From: EX4572-165 sp002254885
GTDB taxonomy: Archaea; Thermoplasmatota; E2; DHVEG-1
Direction of reading: 5' to 3'
Length of the DNA: 64,000 nucleotides
Assembly (NCBI GenBank): GCA_029939595.1
Contig: JAOZSQ010000004.1
Span: 1-64,000, forward strand
Under the pieces are notes generated by a model. It did no database searches. It saw nothing but the letters and a program-made list of their open reading frames with translations, and was not told the origin of the DNA. The position numbers and the translations under genes were made by a program. Positions 61,756 through 64,000 of the stretch are shown in pieces; within the stretch, counting starts at the first letter, position 1; every line of letters begins with the position of its first letter.

Positions 61756-63555
61756 ATGGGAAAAACAATTATTCAAAAAATATTTGAGAATCATTCAGAA
61801 CAAGAAGCAATCGTTGGGAATATCATTGATATCAGCATTGATGCACGTGTTGCAAGAGATTTTGGTGGAGCAAACGTTGTAAAAAATCTTGTAGATCATA
61901 ACCTATTAATTGATGATCCCAAAAAAACATTTTTCACATTTGATTGTAACCCTGGTGGATGTAGTCAGAAATATGCAGAAAATCAACATATCTGTCGATT
62001 ATATGCACGAAATAATAATATCGATATTTATGATATAGATATGGGTATCGGAACACATATTGCAATAGATAAGGGCCTTATTGAACCTGGAGGAACCATT
62101 GTTTCGACAGATTCACATGCAAATATTCTAGGTGCAATTGGTGCCTTTGGTCAGGGGATGGGAGATAAAGATATATCTCATGCATGGGCACACGGGAAGG
62201 TATGGTTTAAAGTCCCTCCATCTGTAAAAATTATTCTAAAAGGAATGCCAAAGGAGTCTACCTCTCCAAAAGATGTTGTACTTCTTATGTTAAAACAGCT
62301 TGGTGCAAATGGTCTTCTTGGATATGCAGCAGAAATACATGGAGAATATGTAGATACGCTTTCTCTTGATGGAAGGATCACGATTGCATCAATGGCTACA
62401 GAGATGGGAGGTATCATTCTTCTCTTTCCACCAAATAATGAGGTAATTAAATTTTATCAGGACAACTTGGGAAGAAAAGTACCTAACATATATGCTGATG
62501 ATGATGCAGAATATGAGAAGATAATTGAAATTGATATCTCACAGAAAGGACCACAAATATCAAGACCAGGTCATCCTGAGGATGTTGTATCTGCTGATGA
62601 AGTTAAAGGAACAATTGTTGATTCAGGGTTTATTGGGTCTTGTACTAATGGACGTATGGAAGATTTAAGAGCTGTTGCATCAATATTAAAAGGTAAGAAA
62701 ATTGCTCCTGGGAGAGTATTAAAAATTGTACCTGCCACAGACAGTATTTGGAAACAATGTTTAAATGAAGGTCTAATTGAGATTTTTAAAGAAGCAGGTG
62801 TATTGATTGGATCGGCAGGTTGTGCAGGTTGTGCAGCAGGACAAATAGGTCAAACTGGAAAAGGTGAAGTAGAAGTTTCAACGGGTAACAGAAATTTTGT
62901 TGGAAAACAAGGGAAAGGAGATGTATATCTTACTAGTCCTGAAACAGTTGCAGCATCGCTTATCTCCGGAGTCATTACTACAAAGGAAGAGATTTCTAAA
63001 CCAATTAAATTTTCAGCAAAATCTGATATTGTGGATAAGGGGATAAAGATGGAAAAATCAACCTTCCAGGAACCATTAAAAATGAAAGGGCGAGCGTGGG
63101 TGATAGCAAAGGACAATATTGATACTGATATGATTTTTCATAACCGGTATTTACATATCACAGATATTGAGGAAATGGGACAATATACTTTTGATAATCT
63201 CGAAGGATATGAAGATTTTGCAAAGAAAGCAAAACCTAGCGATATCATTGTTATTGGAAAAAATTTTGGTTGCGGAAGTAGCAGACAACAAGCAGTGGAT
63301 TGTTTTAAATCTCTTGGAATAAGTATTATCATAGCTGAATCTTTTGGTGCAATATATGAGCGTAATGCCATAAACAATGCAATGCCGATCCTTGTGGCTG
63401 ATAATATTTCCAAAAAGATTAATGATGGAGATATTATAGAAGTAGATCTAAAAACAGGAAATATTTTAGACAGTACACTTAAAGAGAATTTTAAGGCAAA
63501 GCCTTTTTCAAAATCTCAGATGGATATTTACATGCGCGGTGGGTTGCTTTCATAG
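61756..63555 (+). CDS. Fused aconitase-family hydratase (LeuC-like plus LeuD-like)
   Basis: 599 residues in one chain: a LeuC-type large domain (about 1-415) and a swivelling LeuD-type small domain (about 443-599). Cluster ligands are C296 (GSCTNGR) and C356/C359 (GCAGC); TDSHAN is at 118-123. The small domain has GCGSSRQQA at 505-513, while the specificity loop is RYLHI (464-468) where isopropylmalate isomerases have YLV(M/Y) and homoaconitases YLRT. Context beside citF and citryl-CoA lyase favours citrate-isocitrate conversion. It has a strong ribosome site, GGAGGT, 38 bases after the lyase gene. Confidence 0.87.
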   Translation: MGKTIIQKIFENHSEQEAIVGNIIDISIDARVARDFGGANVVKNLVDHNLLIDDPKKTFFTFDCNPGGCSQKYAENQHICRLYARNNNIDIYDIDMGIGTHIAIDKGLIEPGGTIVSTDSHANILGAIGAFGQGMGDKDISHAWAHGKVWFKVPPSVKIILKGMPKESTSPKDVVLLMLKQLGANGLLGYAAEIHGEYVDTLSLDGRITIASMATEMGGIILLFPPNNEVIKFYQDNLGRKVPNIYADDDAEYEKIIEIDISQKGPQISRPGHPEDVVSADEVKGTIVDSGFIGSCTNGRMEDLRAVASILKGKKIAPGRVLKIVPATDSIWKQCLNEGLIEIFKEAGVLIGSAGCAGCAAGQIGQTGKGEVEVSTGNRNFVGKQGKGDVYLTSPETVAASLISGVITTKEEISKPIKFSAKSDIVDKGIKMEKSTFQEPLKMKGRAWVIAKDNIDTDMIFHNRYLHITDIEEMGQYTFDNLEGYEDFAKKAKPSDIIVIGKNFGCGSSRQQAVDCFKSLGISIIIAESFGAIYERNAINNAMPILVADNISKKINDGDIIEVDLKTGNILDSTLKENFKAKPFSKSQMDIYMRGGLLS

Positions 63556-63626
63556 GCATCCCATTTAATATTTCCCATTGCAATTATACAAAAAGTTAAA
63601 TAGGGATAATTTATATTTTTCTATTA

Positions 63627-64000
63627 ATGAAGGATGGAGAAAGGTTTGAAAAGAAAATGGAGATGGAATATTCTTCAAATTCTGGAACGCTTCAAGTGAA
63701 CGCTGAGCAAAATTCAACAATGTTTCAGGCAGAAACTCAAGAATTAGAACTTGATCCGCGTTTTGTTGATATTCGGTCTATGAAGGTAAATAGAAATGGA
63801 GTTATTGTAAATTTTTCATCTATGGTACTATGTGAAACAGACGGAGAACAATTTATCACAAAGATGTATGGTGTAAAAATGGATGGAAAAAGTCCTGATT
63901 CTTTCTTTAACCAAATACCTTCTTTAAAAGATCATATGTTTGGAGAAAAGTGGGAAAAAGCAGTTGAACGACAACGGGCTCGAATGGAAAAACGAAAATC
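63627..64000 (+). CDS. Unrecognised protein, runs off the window
   Basis: An ATG-started frame (63627) open to the last base, at least 124 codons. The first 40 residues are Glu- and Gln-rich. The rest alternates strand-like segments (FVDIRSMKVNRNGVIVNFSSM) and an Arg/Lys-rich end. It lacks a signal peptide. The family is not recognised. It lies 71 bases after the aconitase gene on the same strand, so it may belong to the citrate operon or be independent (TATA-like TTTATATTTTT at about 63610 is too close to be its own). Confidence 0.65.
   Translation, partial: MKDGERFEKKMEMEYSSNSGTLQVNAEQNSTMFQAETQELELDPRFVDIRSMKVNRNGVIVNFSSMVLCETDGEQFITKMYGVKMDGKSPDSFFNQIPSLKDHMFGEKWEKAVERQRARMEKRK

Noticed and set aside
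63555..63626. Own promoter for the final partial gene
   Set aside because: The only TATA-like stretch is about 10-20 bases before the ATG, too close for an archaeal promoter of that gene.

Overview
The window reads as the chromosome of an AT-rich archaeon, most likely a Thermoplasmatota-type sediment heterotroph. Archaeal markers are TFB, fibrillarin, an archaeal-type threonyl-tRNA synthetase, PurP, archaeal phosphoglycerate mutase (ApgM), the archaeal form of the mevalonate pathway, a PGF-CTERM-like sorting tail, and TATA boxes roughly 45-75 bases before start codons. Many exported proteins carry PKD, beta-helix or lamin-tail domains. A gingipain-type C25 peptidase and two M14 carboxypeptidases fit the protein-degrading lifestyle described for Marine Benthic Group D and its relatives. 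That lineage assignment is inference. No phage, IS element or CRISPR array was seen.

Layout. 0-5 kb: FeoAB ferrous iron uptake behind a possible metal-regulator site, an exported M14 peptidase, and hypC-hypD for NiFe hydrogenase maturation. 5-8.7 kb: an orphan gene, a GltS-like permease, a lipoyl-less E2-type acyltransferase, then a 936-base gene-free stretch with several inverted repeats. 8.7-31.9 kb: mostly exported or membrane proteins (C25 peptidase, lamin-tail/phospholipase D giant, PGF-CTERM-like protein, cyclophilin/beta-helix fusion, ceramidase-like and Ntn amidohydrolases, esterase, M14 lipoprotein). Mixed in are a tRNA-Cys, a degenerate SelB-like protein, a DEDDh exonuclease, an EFR1-type flavodoxin-ferredoxin and a radical SAM protein. 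32-39.3 kb: ApgM, a 30-residue membrane peptide with a perfect Shine-Dalgarno, an ABC exporter, a beta-helix metallopeptidase, a stand-alone RAM domain and a PKD surface protein. 39.4-50.8 kb: housekeeping (M18 aminopeptidase, TFB, RlmE, polyprenyl diphosphate synthase, fibrillarin, GcvT/GcvH, ThrRS, PurP, 5-formyl-THF cyclo-ligase).

51-56.3 kb holds mevalonate kinase, a UbiD-family decarboxylase, a putative LpdD-like prenyl-FMN chaperone and both aconitase-X subunits. These are core enzymes of the anhydromevalonate phosphate route to isoprenoids, with a prenyl synthase 8 kb away.

59.2-63.6 kb is the most unusual system: a four-gene operon of a 73-residue unknown, a citrate lyase alpha (CoA-transferase) subunit, a short citrate-synthase-fold citryl-CoA lyase and a fused large+small aconitase. 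The operon has no CitD acyl carrier, no CitE and no prosthetic-group enzymes. It could interconvert isocitrate with acetyl-CoA, oxaloacetate and acetate without ATP and without an acyl carrier protein.

Beyond the annotated genes I found two probable small-protein genes (31989-32081 and 17019-17144), two decayed gene remnants, three terminator-like hairpins and several structured intergenic elements.
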